64,000 bases of DNA from Pseudomonas sp. Leaf58 (GTDB lineage: Bacteria; Pseudomonadota; Gammaproteobacteria; Pseudomonadales; Pseudomonadaceae), in the NCBI RefSeq assembly GCF_003627215.1, contig NZ_CP032678.1, positions 840,164 through 904,163 of the forward strand, in the 5' to 3' direction. This document shows, piece by piece, positions 10,603-20,267 of this stretch. Under the pieces are notes generated by a model. That model saw only the letters and a program-made list of their open reading frames with translations. It did not search any database and was not told the DNA's origin. Within the stretch, counting starts at the first letter, position 1. Each line of letters opens with the position of its first letter. The translations under genes and the position numbers were made by a program.

Positions 10603-11214
10603 GTGGCCGCTAAAAATACCCCGCGAAGCCCTAAAAAGCTGTTATGCCTTGATCTGGATGAAACCTTGATCCACGCCAGCGTCAAGCCGTTTGAGCACTA
10701 TCAGCTGATTGTGGGCGGTGATTTCATGGCGGTTCGACCGGGGTTGATCGCCTTTCTCGACAGGCTGGCACCCCACTATGATTTCATGCTGTGGAGCGTC
10801 TCCGGGGAGGAGTATGTCAACGCCATGTTGAACGTCATCTGGCCCAAAGAGCACGAGCTCAAGGCCATTTACACCGGCAAGCATGCCAGGCCCCATGTGG
10901 AAAATGGCTACGGAATTCCCACCTACAAGGAATTGTACAAGGTCTCCCGGCGCCTGCCGTATAGCCGCAGCCAGATCCTTGCCCTGGATGATCGGCCTCT
11001 CGCCCACAAATTCAACTACGGCAATTTGGTGCAAATTCAGCCCTTCTTGGGGGATCCGGACGATCGAGAATTTGAAAAGGTGGGCAACCTTCTGGAAAAC
11101 CTGGCGGGGGTGCCCGACGTTCGTACCGTCGAGAAGCGCTGGTTCAAGATGATGCCTGACATGTATGCCGACAAACGCGCTCAAGGTGCAGGCGAGCCGT
11201 CTCCAGGCTCCTGA
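10603..11214 (+). CDS. FCP1/NIF-like HAD phosphatase
   Basis: A 203-residue member of the FCP1/SCP (NLI-interacting factor) branch of HAD phosphatases. The nucleophile motif is LCLDLDETLIHA (DxDxT), followed by VRPGLIAFLDRLAPHYDFMLWSVS with the second motif Ser and by ILALDDRPLAH as the acidic motif. This branch is best known for dephosphorylating serine in eukaryotic RNA polymerase II tails; bacterial members occur mainly in phages and plasmids and their targets are unknown. GTG at 10603 follows AAAGAGG and is preferred over the TTG at 10585. It is divergent from ligA and overlaps the next gene tail to tail by 34 bases. Confidence 0.85.
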   Translation: MAAKNTPRSPKKLLCLDLDETLIHASVKPFEHYQLIVGGDFMAVRPGLIAFLDRLAPHYDFMLWSVSGEEYVNAMLNVIWPKEHELKAIYTGKHARPHVENGYGIPTYKELYKVSRRLPYSRSQILALDDRPLAHKFNYGNLVQIQPFLGDPDDREFEKVGNLLENLAGVPDVRTVEKRWFKMMPDMYADKRAQGAGEPSPGS

Positions 11215-12032
11215 AGCGTTGCCTCGACGACTGCCAGGCTACGCAGGGTCTTCTGGATCTTTTGCTCGCACATCTGGCAATACTCAAGGCTCATGGCAGG
11301 GCCTGATGGGTTGATGACCCTGTCGGCGATGGCAGGGAGGTAGAAATACAGCGAGTTGGTGCCATACACCGGCCTGTCGAGATCCCTGAGCAAATCACTT
11401 TTGGTAATGTTGTCGATCAGCCGCTCGATCAGCATGCTGCTGGGCAGGCTGGCGACTTGTGTTCGAGCCTCTTCCGCCTTGATGGACAAATCGCCCAGCA
11501 CCGTACCTGGCTTGGCCAGATGACTCAGCGTTTCTTTGAAGGGGAAAAATAACCCTCGGGTCTTGTAGGTCGAGGATTTCAGTCCAGACTCAAAACCACA
11601 GAACCCGTTGATGGCGGAGTAAAGTCGCTCAGCCTGATTTAGCGTTGGCAACGCTGAAGCCCTGCCTGGCTTGATTAGATCGGCCAATGGCACAAGCGCT
11701 GACAGCCGATCATCCAACTTTTTCCTGAGCTCGACAACCGTGGCCAGACTGTTTTTAACGGCCTCGCTGGCCCATGAGCCGCAAAAGCGAAACAGTAGCT
11801 CATCCATCAGCTCAGATGTTCGAAACTGAGGCTTCTGATCTCCCTTTAGGTCATGCATGTCCATGTTCACATGGCGCATGGAGTCCTGGATCAGCAACAA
11901 CAGCAGCTCCACGTCCGGCACATGAGGCCCGACGAGTGAATCCAAGTCCGCAAGGGCAACGCGTCGGGTAGCTGCGTCCGTTTTGGAGGCCATCAGCACA
12001 GTATCGAGAAGAATGGGGAGGATAGAGGGCAT
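11181..12032 (-). CDS. hypothetical protein
   Basis: A 283-residue soluble, mostly helical protein of unknown function. It contains VELLLLLIQDSMRHVNMDMHDLKG and a basic, Ser-rich middle; the C-terminus ends GDGSPAP. It overlaps the FCP1-like gene at the 3' ends. It is divergent from the Wadjet operon; its start lies about 75 bases from the Wadjet promoter on the other strand. No domain could be named. Confidence 0.65.
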   Translation of the reverse strand: MPSILPILLDTVLMASKTDAATRRVALADLDSLVGPHVPDVELLLLLIQDSMRHVNMDMHDLKGDQKPQFRTSELMDELLFRFCGSWASEAVKNSLATVVELRKKLDDRLSALVPLADLIKPGRASALPTLNQAERLYSAINGFCGFESGLKSSTYKTRGLFFPFKETLSHLAKPGTVLGDLSIKAEEARTQVASLPSSMLIERLIDNITKSDLLRDLDRPVYGTNSLYFYLPAIADRVINPSGPAMSLEYCQMCEQKIQKTLRSLAVVEATLQEPGDGSPAP

Positions 12033-12107
12033 CAGAAAGGCCTTTTTTCTTTATGTTACAGGCATGGCGCGGAAAAATTCAAAGCCACATATCGCTTTAG
12101 CTGTAAA

Positions 12108-12136
12108 TTGACACATTGGCCATTTCTCCCTATAGT
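12108..12136 (+). promoter_or_regulatory. sigma70 promoter of the Wadjet operon
   Basis: A perfect -35 TTGACA (12108-12113), a 17-base spacer and a -10 TATAGT (12131-12136), 22 bases before the jetA start. Confidence 0.85.
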
Positions 12137-12157
12137 CTCGCGATCAAGGAGACTAGC

Positions 12158-13483
12158 ATGAAGCCCGAACTCTACCTAAAAACCCTGAGTGATCAGTGGC
12201 CTGTCGTCAGCACGCTGTGGGCCAGCCATGAATCCCGCACCTTCTCGCAAGGCGAACTCTACCGGGTTGCCCGCGATGTCGGTGGCGCGCAGCAAATCGC
12301 CGCCAGTGCCATTGCCGCCAGGCTGGTCTCCTGCGCAATTCTGGTCGAGAACAAGCGGGGTGGCCAGGGTTATTCCTTCAATACCCACCTGGTGCCCTTC
12401 ATCCAGTTCCTGCTGGATGAACAAAAGCTCGGGCTCCTGGCAGAAATCACCGCCAACACCGACACGCTACGCGATCACCTTGATCAGATTCGCATTGCCC
12501 TGTTCGAAGGGCGACGCACCGGATTCTTTCAAAAGTGCCAGGAGATGGAGTCGCGGTTTCACACGCTTCAGCGCCTGGTCGATCAGAACACCAAGGCCAT
12601 CTACCACCTGGTCGATGAAGCCAAGCAGGCTGACCGCAGCCAGCCGATCAAGGAGCGTTACGCCAAGGTCATTACCGCCTGGGATTCCTACGTTCGCCCC
12701 GCCCTGGAAATGAAAAGTCCGGGCCAGCCGTTCACCACCTTGATTACCCAGATTACACGGGAATTTCAGGCTTGGCTTGAAGACGCCACCCTGAGCGTAT
12801 TGATGGCTGACGATGCCCGTCACCAGCTTGAAAGCGTGCATTTCAGGATGCTGGATTTCCGTGAACTGCTCGATCGCTCGATCGACATCATGTCGCGCAA
12901 ACTGACGCCCCTGATCCAGCAGGCCCGCATCAACACACAGATCTCGCAAGGGGCTTCCATCGCCTTCCGCAGCCTGGCCAAGACGGGCAGCATTGCCGGG
13001 GAGCACGACCTGAAGCTTCCTGCCAAGGTCAGGCTGGTACGCCGGGCCGACTCCAATGCCCTGCTGGAGTTCTACAGCTCATTCATGGATGCGGTGGTGA
13101 CCGAGGAGGCCGAGTCGTTGCCGGTGGGGCTGAAGGTTGAAGCCGCTGCACGCAAGGCTCGACGCGAGACCGTCGCCGACATGATTCATTGGATCAAGAC
13201 GGCTCGACCGGTGGAAGACATTTGCCAAACCCTCAAGGATCAGTATCCACAGGCCACGGCTCAATCCATCTGCAAAGCGCTCGGCGCCCTCAGTCGTGAC
13301 CCCGCGACCCGCACCTATGTCATGCGTCACGATGACCGGCAGGAATATCACTTCGAGAACCTCACCGTGATCATGATGCGACGCTCCTTCAACCTGGCCT
13401 TGGCCCACAAGGTCGCCCCCTACACAGACGTCCTCGACGTGCTCCCTCAACGCAAACCAAAGGTTGCTGCACACCATGGATAA
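12158..13483 (+). CDS. jetA: Wadjet protein JetA (MukF/MksF-like kleisin)
   Basis: A 441-residue protein taken as the kleisin subunit of a Wadjet/MksBEFG plasmid-defence complex. Direct similarity is modest; the call rests on its place (first of four genes in the order kleisin, small subunit, SMC-like ATPase, Toprim nuclease), its size, and its helical, winged-helix-like N-terminus followed by long helices (LEITANTDTLRDHLDQIRIALFEG). In known Wadjet systems this protein bridges the ATPase heads. ATG at 12158 follows AAGGAG; the upstream ATG at 12116 lies inside the promoter and is rejected. It overlaps jetB by 8 bases. Confidence 0.8.
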   Translation: MKPELYLKTLSDQWPVVSTLWASHESRTFSQGELYRVARDVGGAQQIAASAIAARLVSCAILVENKRGGQGYSFNTHLVPFIQFLLDEQKLGLLAEITANTDTLRDHLDQIRIALFEGRRTGFFQKCQEMESRFHTLQRLVDQNTKAIYHLVDEAKQADRSQPIKERYAKVITAWDSYVRPALEMKSPGQPFTTLITQITREFQAWLEDATLSVLMADDARHQLESVHFRMLDFRELLDRSIDIMSRKLTPLIQQARINTQISQGASIAFRSLAKTGSIAGEHDLKLPAKVRLVRRADSNALLEFYSSFMDAVVTEEAESLPVGLKVEAAARKARRETVADMIHWIKTARPVEDICQTLKDQYPQATAQSICKALGALSRDPATRTYVMRHDDRQEYHFENLTVIMMRRSFNLALAHKVAPYTDVLDVLPQRKPKVAAHHG

Positions 13484-14192
13484 CGCCGAACTGATCAACA
13501 CGGTCGAAACTGAGGCCGAATCCCTGCGCCTGAACCAGGAAATCGAAGCTTCGACTTTGTACTCAAAGCAACTGCAGCAACTGTTGCCACGCTCTGCCGA
13601 GATTATTGGCCTGCTGCAAGCGGGCACGTTCATCAGCTCCAGCGGACACATCAAGCTGCACAAAGAGCTGAGCCGGCACACCCATGCCTATCAGGTGCTC
13701 ATGGAAATGACCGGCAACACCCTGGTGCATCACCACGTCGGATTCTTCCACCTGCAGCCTCTGGAAACCAGGACGCTGAACCTTCGCGAGCGGCAGATTG
13801 CCGCCGCGATGTTTGCCTTGGTCGAATGGCTCTCGGATCAAGGCCGCTCGGTAGAGTCCATGATCAATGCTGAAGACCCCATCAGTATGAACGATCTGAA
13901 CCTGCTGGTTGAGCACCACCGTGAGCGCCTACAGCCGCTGGGGCTCGGAAGCGTGGATGACTACCTGGTTAATGGCATCAAGAAGCTGGTGGAGGCAGGT
14001 GTCATGCAAACGCACACTAATGCCATGAATCAGCAAACCTACACCCTGGGGATCCCCACGTATTACTACCTGGACATTACCCGTAAATTGGCGAAACAGA
14101 AGGAGTCGCAGGCCGCCCAGCAAGAGATTGCCGTCATCGATATCGATGCGGCGGCTGAGGATCTGCTCGAATCCCTGGACGAAGAACTCTGA
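13476..14192 (+). CDS. jetB: Wadjet protein JetB (MukE/MksE-like)
   Basis: A 238-residue protein expected to be the small kleisin-associated subunit. It is acidic with LPRSAEIIGLLQAGTFISSSGHIKLHKEL near the N-terminus, typical of the MukE-like winged-helix repeats, and ends DLLESLDEEL. ATG at 13476 follows AAAGG and overlaps the jetA stop by 8 bases, so translation is coupled. Position between the kleisin and the SMC-like gene is the main argument. The family function is loading and stabilising the SMC complex on DNA. Confidence 0.8.
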   Translation: MDNAELINTVETEAESLRLNQEIEASTLYSKQLQQLLPRSAEIIGLLQAGTFISSSGHIKLHKELSRHTHAYQVLMEMTGNTLVHHHVGFFHLQPLETRTLNLRERQIAAAMFALVEWLSDQGRSVESMINAEDPISMNDLNLLVEHHRERLQPLGLGSVDDYLVNGIKKLVEAGVMQTHTNAMNQQTYTLGIPTYYYLDITRKLAKQKESQAAQQEIAVIDIDAAAEDLLESLDEEL

Positions 14193-14200
14193 GGCTCACC

Positions 14201-17029
14201 ATGACCAAAGCAAAACGCTCGAACTACGGCATTCGCCACTACTGCCTGATCAACAGCGGCCCCCACCTGTTGAGTGTCCTGCCGCTTTCCGGCCCCCTGT
14301 CGATCGCCGGCTCCAACAACGCCGGTAAATCGTCCGCCATCCAATCGATGCAGTACTTACTCTTCCAAAACCAGTCGCACATGGATTTCGGCAATCACGA
14401 TGCCAAGGCCTCGCGGGAGTTTTACTTCCCCAAGGACAACTCTTTCGTGATGATGGAAGTCATGCTCTCCACGGGCATTTTCATCATTGGTGCACATGGA
14501 AAGGGCGCAGGTTCCGGTTACGACTATGAGCTGTTTGTGGCGCGTGGCGAACTCAACACCGATGATTTCCTCGACGACAACCGGCTGCTGTCCTACCGCG
14601 AGGTATTTTCCCGCTGGTCTGCCGCAGGTCGTGAATACATGACCGTCTCTCGCGAAGAGATGCGTCAGCTACTATACGGCGAATACGTCAAGGTGCGTGG
14701 CGGTAATTGGAACATCACCCTGGCCCCGATTGCCAACGCAGGCGAGCGCCGCTACGGGGTGTTCCGCCAGATCTACAAGAACCTGCTGACCCAGTCGGTG
14801 CTCAGGAGCAAGGAATTCAAGGAGCTGATCCTGAACGTGTTCAGCGATAAGCTCTCCAACAGCTCGATCAATTTCACCCAGGTACGCAAAGAGGCGTTCC
14901 GTGACCACGCCTTGCTGGCCCATGAAGTGCTCTCGCTGGAGCAGCGTCGCCAGGACATCCTTACCCTGTTCCAGGAGCAGCAAACCCTGCAAGACAAATC
15001 TGCTGAAGGCGCCCTACTGACGCGACAGCTCAAGGTCAACGTGGAAACCGCCGCGATGGCCTATCCGGAGCTGCTGCGCAAGTGGGAGGCGGAACTGCTC
15101 GAAAAACAGGAAAGCAAGAACCTGCTCAACCAGGGTTACAAGGCCCAGCATGAAACACTCACCCAGTTGCACCGGCAAAAAGGCGTGCATGACGCCATGG
15201 CCAAGGAAATCGTGACGCTCAAGCAGCGCACCTCACTGGGCAGCCAGGCGGAAACGGAAGCCAGCCTGCAAGCGGTGCAGCGTGACATCGCCAGTCTCGA
15301 AGCCAGCCTGGCGCAAGCCGGGGTGTTCCAGCCGGATGTGATCGAGCGCAAGCTGCGCTCGGTCGAAGCACAGATCAAAACCCTGACTGACAAGCACACC
15401 CGCCTCAAGGATGGTGATGGCCTAGCCCACAGTCTGGGCCTGAGTGAAGGCCAGATCAGTGAGGCTTCCCGCCTGCTGAACCCGCAACTGTTCGGTTTGA
15501 GCAAGCACTGCCTCAAAGAAGCGACCAAGGGCAATTTCAAGAACTATCTGCTGGCGCACCTCACGCCAGAGGATGGCATGCTGGAGCGCGCAGGCTTCAG
15601 CCTGAATGCCCAAGGGATCGCCCCAGTCACCTTTGAACTGGATCAGCTCCCTGAACTGGAGCAGCAAATCCAGCTGGAACGAAACAACCTGCAGGCCTTG
15701 CAAAAAGACCTGGCTATTGCCAATGACCAGGAAGGCACGCGCCAGCGCCTGGCTGAACTGAAACAGACCGCCAGAAAGCTCTCCAGCTCTGTGCATGAGT
15801 ATGAGCGCCTAGAGCAACTGGAAGCTGATTACCTCGACAAGAAGGGGGAGATCGTCGGCTTGGAGCTGCAAATTGAAGAGTTGACCGAAGCCACTGATCA
15901 ATACGCAGTGAAGCTCGAAGCCCTCAATACCGCCATCCATGCCATTGGCGTCGATCTCGAAGCGCTTCGCCGCAAGCAAAAAGCCGTCCGCGAGGTTCAG
16001 GAGAAACTCAGCTACAAGATTGACTTCTTTGGCTTGGCCGAAGGCGATGACGAAGCCTTCCTTTGCGACCTGAGCGAGTTTGACTTCGACGAAGTGTTGG
16101 CGCGGCTGAACAGCCTGGAAATGGCAGTACGCTCCATCCAGAACAACGCCAAGGTTTGCCAGGAACGAATCATCGAATCCCTGCCCCAGCTCGCTGAACA
16201 CCTGGAAGACAATACGCTTGCCCTCAAGGCGAAAGAGCGGATTGATGCCTTGCCACAGACCCGTGAATGGCTGGCGCGCCTGCAAGAAGCGGCGATCATC
16301 AAGATTGCCGGCAGCCTGCGCGACCTGCAGGATAACTTCCTGCAGCTGGAGCACGAAATTACCTTGTTCAACCGCAGCATCGGTGCGCGCAAGGTGTCCA
16401 ACCTCAAGCGTTTCAGCATCGAGTTGCGCCGCAATGACCAACTCCTTGAATCCATCGACACCATGCTGCAATTCATGAACAGCAGCGATTTCTCGGCAGA
16501 CCTGTTCGGTGGAGTCGGCGAAGAGATTTCCAATGCCGAGGTTAAGCGTGCAATGGATCGGATCTCGCGGGTGGTTGACAATGAAAAGGATGGCAACCTG
16601 GAAGTCGCTGACCTGTTTGAAATGGCCTTTACGGTGGTCGACGCCCGTGGGCGCGAAACCACCAGCGAGAAGCTCGATGACATGGCTTCGACGGGGTCAA
16701 GCATCGCCCTCAAAATCCTGGTCTTGTCAGCCCTCATTCGCCACCTGATGGACAAAAAGGTCAAGGATGAGCCGTTCCTGCCTTTTTACCTCGACGAGGC
16801 AGAGCGTGTGGATGAGCAGAATCAGAAGGTCATTCTGGGCTACGCCCAGGACATGGGTTTCACCCCCGTATTTGCATCAGTTCATCCGACGTTGACCGGT
16901 GATTTCGGGGTCAACCTGAGTGAGTGCATCCAGGATGATTCCCGCATCGTCATCCTGCCGGCAGACTGGCAGCACTTTGTTCACCATGACCAGGTCGTGG
17001 CCGACAATCAGCTGGAGCTCCCGGCGTGA
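14201..17029 (+). CDS. jetC: Wadjet protein JetC (MukB/MksB-like SMC ATPase)
   Basis: A 942-residue SMC-type ATPase. The Walker A motif is GSNNAGKSS (residues 37-45). Near the C-terminus lie the signature-like stretch MASTGSSIALKIL and the Walker B LPFYLDEAERVD, followed by FASVHP. The middle is long coiled coil rich in Glu, Gln and Leu with a hinge in between. Known Wadjet JetC proteins extrude DNA loops and sense small circular DNA. At 942 residues it is somewhat shorter than many JetC proteins. Its stop overlaps the jetD start (GTGA). Motifs and operon context together make the call firm. Confidence 0.92.
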   Translation: MTKAKRSNYGIRHYCLINSGPHLLSVLPLSGPLSIAGSNNAGKSSAIQSMQYLLFQNQSHMDFGNHDAKASREFYFPKDNSFVMMEVMLSTGIFIIGAHGKGAGSGYDYELFVARGELNTDDFLDDNRLLSYREVFSRWSAAGREYMTVSREEMRQLLYGEYVKVRGGNWNITLAPIANAGERRYGVFRQIYKNLLTQSVLRSKEFKELILNVFSDKLSNSSINFTQVRKEAFRDHALLAHEVLSLEQRRQDILTLFQEQQTLQDKSAEGALLTRQLKVNVETAAMAYPELLRKWEAELLEKQESKNLLNQGYKAQHETLTQLHRQKGVHDAMAKEIVTLKQRTSLGSQAETEASLQAVQRDIASLEASLAQAGVFQPDVIERKLRSVEAQIKTLTDKHTRLKDGDGLAHSLGLSEGQISEASRLLNPQLFGLSKHCLKEATKGNFKNYLLAHLTPEDGMLERAGFSLNAQGIAPVTFELDQLPELEQQIQLERNNLQALQKDLAIANDQEGTRQRLAELKQTARKLSSSVHEYERLEQLEADYLDKKGEIVGLELQIEELTEATDQYAVKLEALNTAIHAIGVDLEALRRKQKAVREVQEKLSYKIDFFGLAEGDDEAFLCDLSEFDFDEVLARLNSLEMAVRSIQNNAKVCQERIIESLPQLAEHLEDNTLALKAKERIDALPQTREWLARLQEAAIIKIAGSLRDLQDNFLQLEHEITLFNRSIGARKVSNLKRFSIELRRNDQLLESIDTMLQFMNSSDFSADLFGGVGEEISNAEVKRAMDRISRVVDNEKDGNLEVADLFEMAFTVVDARGRETTSEKLDDMASTGSSIALKILVLSALIRHLMDKKVKDEPFLPFYLDEAERVDEQNQKVILGYAQDMGFTPVFASVHPTLTGDFGVNLSECIQDDSRIVILPADWQHFVHHDQVVADNQLELPA

Positions 17030-18036
17030 CCGGCAGGGTGAACCGCAAAGTCATCCTGCAGGCACTGGAGGCCCTTCAACGTGAGGGCCTGCAGCCGGCC
17101 ACCGCCTGGCAGACCCGACTGGCTACCGAGCTCAAGGGTCTGCGCGACATCGGCGTAGTTGCCATCGCCGTCCCTCCAGGCAAACGCACGCCGCAGGTCG
17201 TCATCACCGACCCTGGGCGGCTTCAGGCGCGCATTGACGCCCTGAAAGGGGAAGCCATCTCCGAGAATGCCAGTGTCCGGGCCACCAACCTGGGGGTACG
17301 CGGCGATACAAAAACGGGCAGCCGACTACCCTACATGCTGATCAATGTCCTCGGTGGGGCTCAGACCGCTTGGGCAAGGCCCTCAGGGGCCTCCCTGGCG
17401 ACCGCTGGCGGCGATCCAGGGGCATACCAGGGCATCATCCTTCGTGACGACGGCAAAGACGATTATGAGCCCTCAGGGGCCGTGGTGCTCGTCGAGAACC
17501 GCGACGTCTGGCTCAACATTCGTCCGTTGCTGCCGAAGCCACTCAGCGCGGCTGCCCTGATTCAGTATGAAGGCTGGCTGTCCGACCGCTTTGCAGCACG
17601 CCTCGCGTGCTGGCACCACGCGAGACTGTTTCTGCTGGCCGACTACGACCCGGTGGGCTTTCAAAATCACCTGCGCTTGCAGCACGTGAGGCCCGACGCG
17701 CAGATGCTGATCCCGGACATGAGTGATGACCAGCTCGATCAGTGGGGAAATAGCCACGTTTGGCAGAAATCCACCCGCCACCTGTATACTCTTAACGAAT
17801 GGGCTAGCGCGTGTGATTCTGAAGCAGCCCGATTCTACAATCGCATCGCCAAGAAAGGTCTGGCCATTGAGCAAGAAGCGCTCCTCGGCATCCAGAGCCT
17901 ATCCTGGCGACCGCTGAAAAGGGTTTACCATGCAAAACCAGCAGGCAATGCTCAGGCTTTATCAAGCCATGATGGAAATCAAGGGGGACAGCTTGACCCT
18001 CCCCCTCCCCCGTCGGCTTCAGCTGCCCGTTGTTAA
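17026..18036 (+). CDS. jetD: Wadjet protein JetD (Toprim nuclease, MksG-like)
   Basis: A 336-residue protein with a C-terminal Toprim fold: VVLVENRDVW gives the conserved Glu, and FLLADYDPVGF gives the Asp-x-Asp pair. In Wadjet systems JetD cuts the plasmid once the SMC complex has extruded it. The start is GTG at 17026 in a 4-base overlap with jetC. The last 35 or so residues (after RPLKRVYH, with PPPPPSASAARC) look like DNA of the next gene read in another frame: the overlap with the gene at 17930 is 107 bases. The true stop may lie earlier if a base is wrong here. Confidence 0.85.
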   Translation: MTGRVNRKVILQALEALQREGLQPATAWQTRLATELKGLRDIGVVAIAVPPGKRTPQVVITDPGRLQARIDALKGEAISENASVRATNLGVRGDTKTGSRLPYMLINVLGGAQTAWARPSGASLATAGGDPGAYQGIILRDDGKDDYEPSGAVVLVENRDVWLNIRPLLPKPLSAAALIQYEGWLSDRFAARLACWHHARLFLLADYDPVGFQNHLRLQHVRPDAQMLIPDMSDDQLDQWGNSHVWQKSTRHLYTLNEWASACDSEAARFYNRIAKKGLAIEQEALLGIQSLSWRPLKRVYHAKPAGNAQALSSHDGNQGGQLDPPPPPSASAARC

Positions 18037-19129
18037 AGAGTTCCGCCAGCTACTGCTGTCGGAGTTGCAGCCGATCTACGACTCCTACATTGAAGCGGAT
18101 GCAACGATGGGAGAGTTTTTCGGCGGGGCCATCGATTACATCCAGACACTGGAATCAGCCAAGCGCTATGGCGAACAGGCGATTCGGATTGGCTACATGA
18201 TCTCCAAGCATCAGCGTCTGGGCGGCGCGATTTTTACCGTGTCCGAACCGCTTGAAAAAATGTTGGCCGACACTGGCCTGAAAAACAATATTCCTGTCAA
18301 ATTCTTCACGCCGCCACACCGGGTCAGCTACATCGAATTCTGCCCAGCTGAACGCAGGGAGACCTTTCGCTTGTCCACCTATGCAGGAGGTGGCACCAAC
18401 ATCAGCGAAGGCTGCTACCTGCAGGAGAAAAAGGTGGACAAGCTTCCGTTGATGACACGCGAAGCTCGCGAGGCCTTGCAGCTTGATCCGCAGCAAGGAG
18501 CTAGGATTCTGGATATTGGAATCACTGTCTCCCCCCTGAATAATCAGGAATTAGCGGGCGTCGGCACCAAAATTGCCATTGACACCGTTGATAATTTCAC
18601 CCTGTACATTCAGGACGAGGCCGAGCCCCTGGCGGACGTGCTGGAGCGTCATTTCGAGTTTTACAATCAGCGGGCGCTGAACTCTGGTGCCAAGAACGGC
18701 ATCGCCGATCGCGACCTGTTCAAAAGCCGAACAACCGAGATTTTCAGCTATCTGACCAAGGTCTTGATGTACCTCTACATTGAAAAAAAGGCCCGGTACA
18801 CCGTCAATGAGGCCAGTGAACTGGAGGAGCGCATCCAGAAGGTCGCCGAGAAGAAACGCTCGAAGCTGGAGAAGCAGCTCAACCGCGTCTACGACCGCAT
18901 CGTGATCGGCCCGAAAAGCTACACCCCGCTGGCCGAACGCATCGCCAGCCAGGGCGCGGCGAAGGGCACCAAGCGCCCGCATTTCCGCTCGGGGTACTTT
19001 GGCATCCGGTGGAAAGGCACAGGCCAGGCCAAGCTGCCCGAACTGGTGCGGGTCGACGAGACGATCGTCAACGAGCAGATGCTCAAGGATGCGGATGCCC
19101 CGACAAGGCGAGACTACGAAATACGCTGA
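17930..19129 (+). CDS. fifth gene of the Wadjet cassette, unknown function
   Basis: A 399-residue protein of unknown function that starts inside the 3' end of jetD behind AAAAGGG. The middle is alpha/beta with GGGTNISEGCYLQEKKVDKLPL. From about residue 300 there is a basic coiled segment (ELEERIQKVAEKKRSKLEKQLNRVYDR). The C-terminus HFRSGYFGIRWKGTG...VRVDETIVNEQML resembles a basic tail seen in many plasmid and phage proteins (H-x-R-x-G-h...G...I-x..h-V-N), but I cannot name that family with certainty. It could be an accessory factor, regulator or passenger. It is not one of the four standard Jet proteins. Confidence 0.7.
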   Translation: MQNQQAMLRLYQAMMEIKGDSLTLPLPRRLQLPVVKEFRQLLLSELQPIYDSYIEADATMGEFFGGAIDYIQTLESAKRYGEQAIRIGYMISKHQRLGGAIFTVSEPLEKMLADTGLKNNIPVKFFTPPHRVSYIEFCPAERRETFRLSTYAGGGTNISEGCYLQEKKVDKLPLMTREAREALQLDPQQGARILDIGITVSPLNNQELAGVGTKIAIDTVDNFTLYIQDEAEPLADVLERHFEFYNQRALNSGAKNGIADRDLFKSRTTEIFSYLTKVLMYLYIEKKARYTVNEASELEERIQKVAEKKRSKLEKQLNRVYDRIVIGPKSYTPLAERIASQGAAKGTKRPHFRSGYFGIRWKGTGQAKLPELVRVDETIVNEQMLKDADAPTRRDYEIR

Positions 19130-19130
19130 G

Positions 19131-19146
19131 CCCCCGCTTCGCGGGG
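19131..19146. terminator. hairpin between convergent genes
   Basis: CCCCGC / GCGGGG with a three-base loop directly after the stop at 19129; no long T run, so a weak terminator at best, between the Wadjet cassette and the DLGL gene set. Confidence 0.5.
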
Positions 19147-19161
19147 AAGGGGGCGACTGCC

Positions 19162-20267
19162 CTACAACCCCAGGTCGCTACCGAGGATCTCTTCCCGGTA
19201 GCGTTCGCTGACGCGGTCTACGACAAAAGGCAGCCGCCACTCCCGCCACAGTTTGTCCGCTGACTTTTGATCGTACGCAAGCTGAATGAAGGGCTCTTTG
19301 CCCAACGCCTGGATCAGCGCTTGCCCCAACGGCTTGCACCCGTTGTTTTTCGCGCCAGACATCACCGCTGCCAGCTCGGCTGTCGGATCAGGCGTACGCC
19401 CCACCAGGTCGAAGTACGCGCACGCGCCACTTGTCTTTTGTTCAAAGGCGATGTACCAGTCCGCGCCATCTTGGATGAGCTGTTTCATCACCTGCATGAC
19501 TGCCTTGGAATCCTTGTCCATCAGCTCCCGGATCACTTCGTGCCCCACCTTCTGGGCGAATTCCGGAAGTGAAGGCACCTGCGTATTGTCATATCTGAGC
19601 TTCGCCAAACCGAGCATTTCGTCCACGTAGTGGGCGTAGGATTTGGGCATGAATGCGTTCGTGGCAAGGTAGCGGGTTCGCAGTATCGACGCCGGATCCA
19701 GGGGGTATTCACTCAGCCAGGTGGACACTTTGCCAGGATCGAAGACCTTGGAATTTTCGGAACCTTGAGGAGGTACTGCAGATGACCCGCATTGTCGGCC
19801 TTGATCGCCGTCCACATCAGAAACTCGACCATCGATTTACTCTGGCACAGGTAACTGATTGCCTGCACAGGCACCATTGCCCCCGATGAACACAGCAACG
19901 AACTTGTCCCAGGTTGATGTGGGAAGGCATCCCTGGGGACAGCCCGAGCGCTCAACTTCAGCCGCTGATTGGCTGCGTAAAAAATGAAATCGGCCATGTA
20001 CAAGGGGCTGCGCATCAGAGAAAACGCCCGCAAGCGTGTGAGTCGCTCGAAGCTGTTATCACCAAAGGGCATCAGGGCGTGAGGGGAAATGGCCTGTATC
20101 CGCGTGAGATGATTTTTTGCATGGTCTTGGGCAATCTGTGTAATTGCCGCTAGTGAGTGGTTTTCCAGCACCAGGGCGTGCATTGTCTGGCACGCAATTT
20201 CTTCATCCGCTTCGGTCAGGTGCCCAGGGAAAATACTCAGAAAGTCGAGGTTGAATGCAGTGCTCAT
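19162..20267 (-). pseudogene. DLGL-tailed hypothetical protein, split by one frameshift
   Basis: Two overlapping frames (19713-20267, and 19162 to about 19815) join into one protein of about 368 residues if one A is added to the AAAA run near 19755: the text then reads LQYLLKVPKNSKVFDPGKVSTW. Neither half has a known domain. The protein is helical and ends EEILGSDLGL, the tail shared with four other proteins here; the last 13 residues are close to those of the next gene upstream (EKILGHDLGL). The start overlaps the stop of that gene (ATGA). The cause may be a base-calling error, a true mutation, or least likely a programmed -1 shift at AAAA. Confidence 0.65.

Noticed and set aside
19713..19815. 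Programmed -1 frameshift in the DLGL gene
   Set aside because: AAAA is a poor slippery site and no downstream structure was seen; other genes here show the same kind of single-base loss, so a sequence error is simpler.
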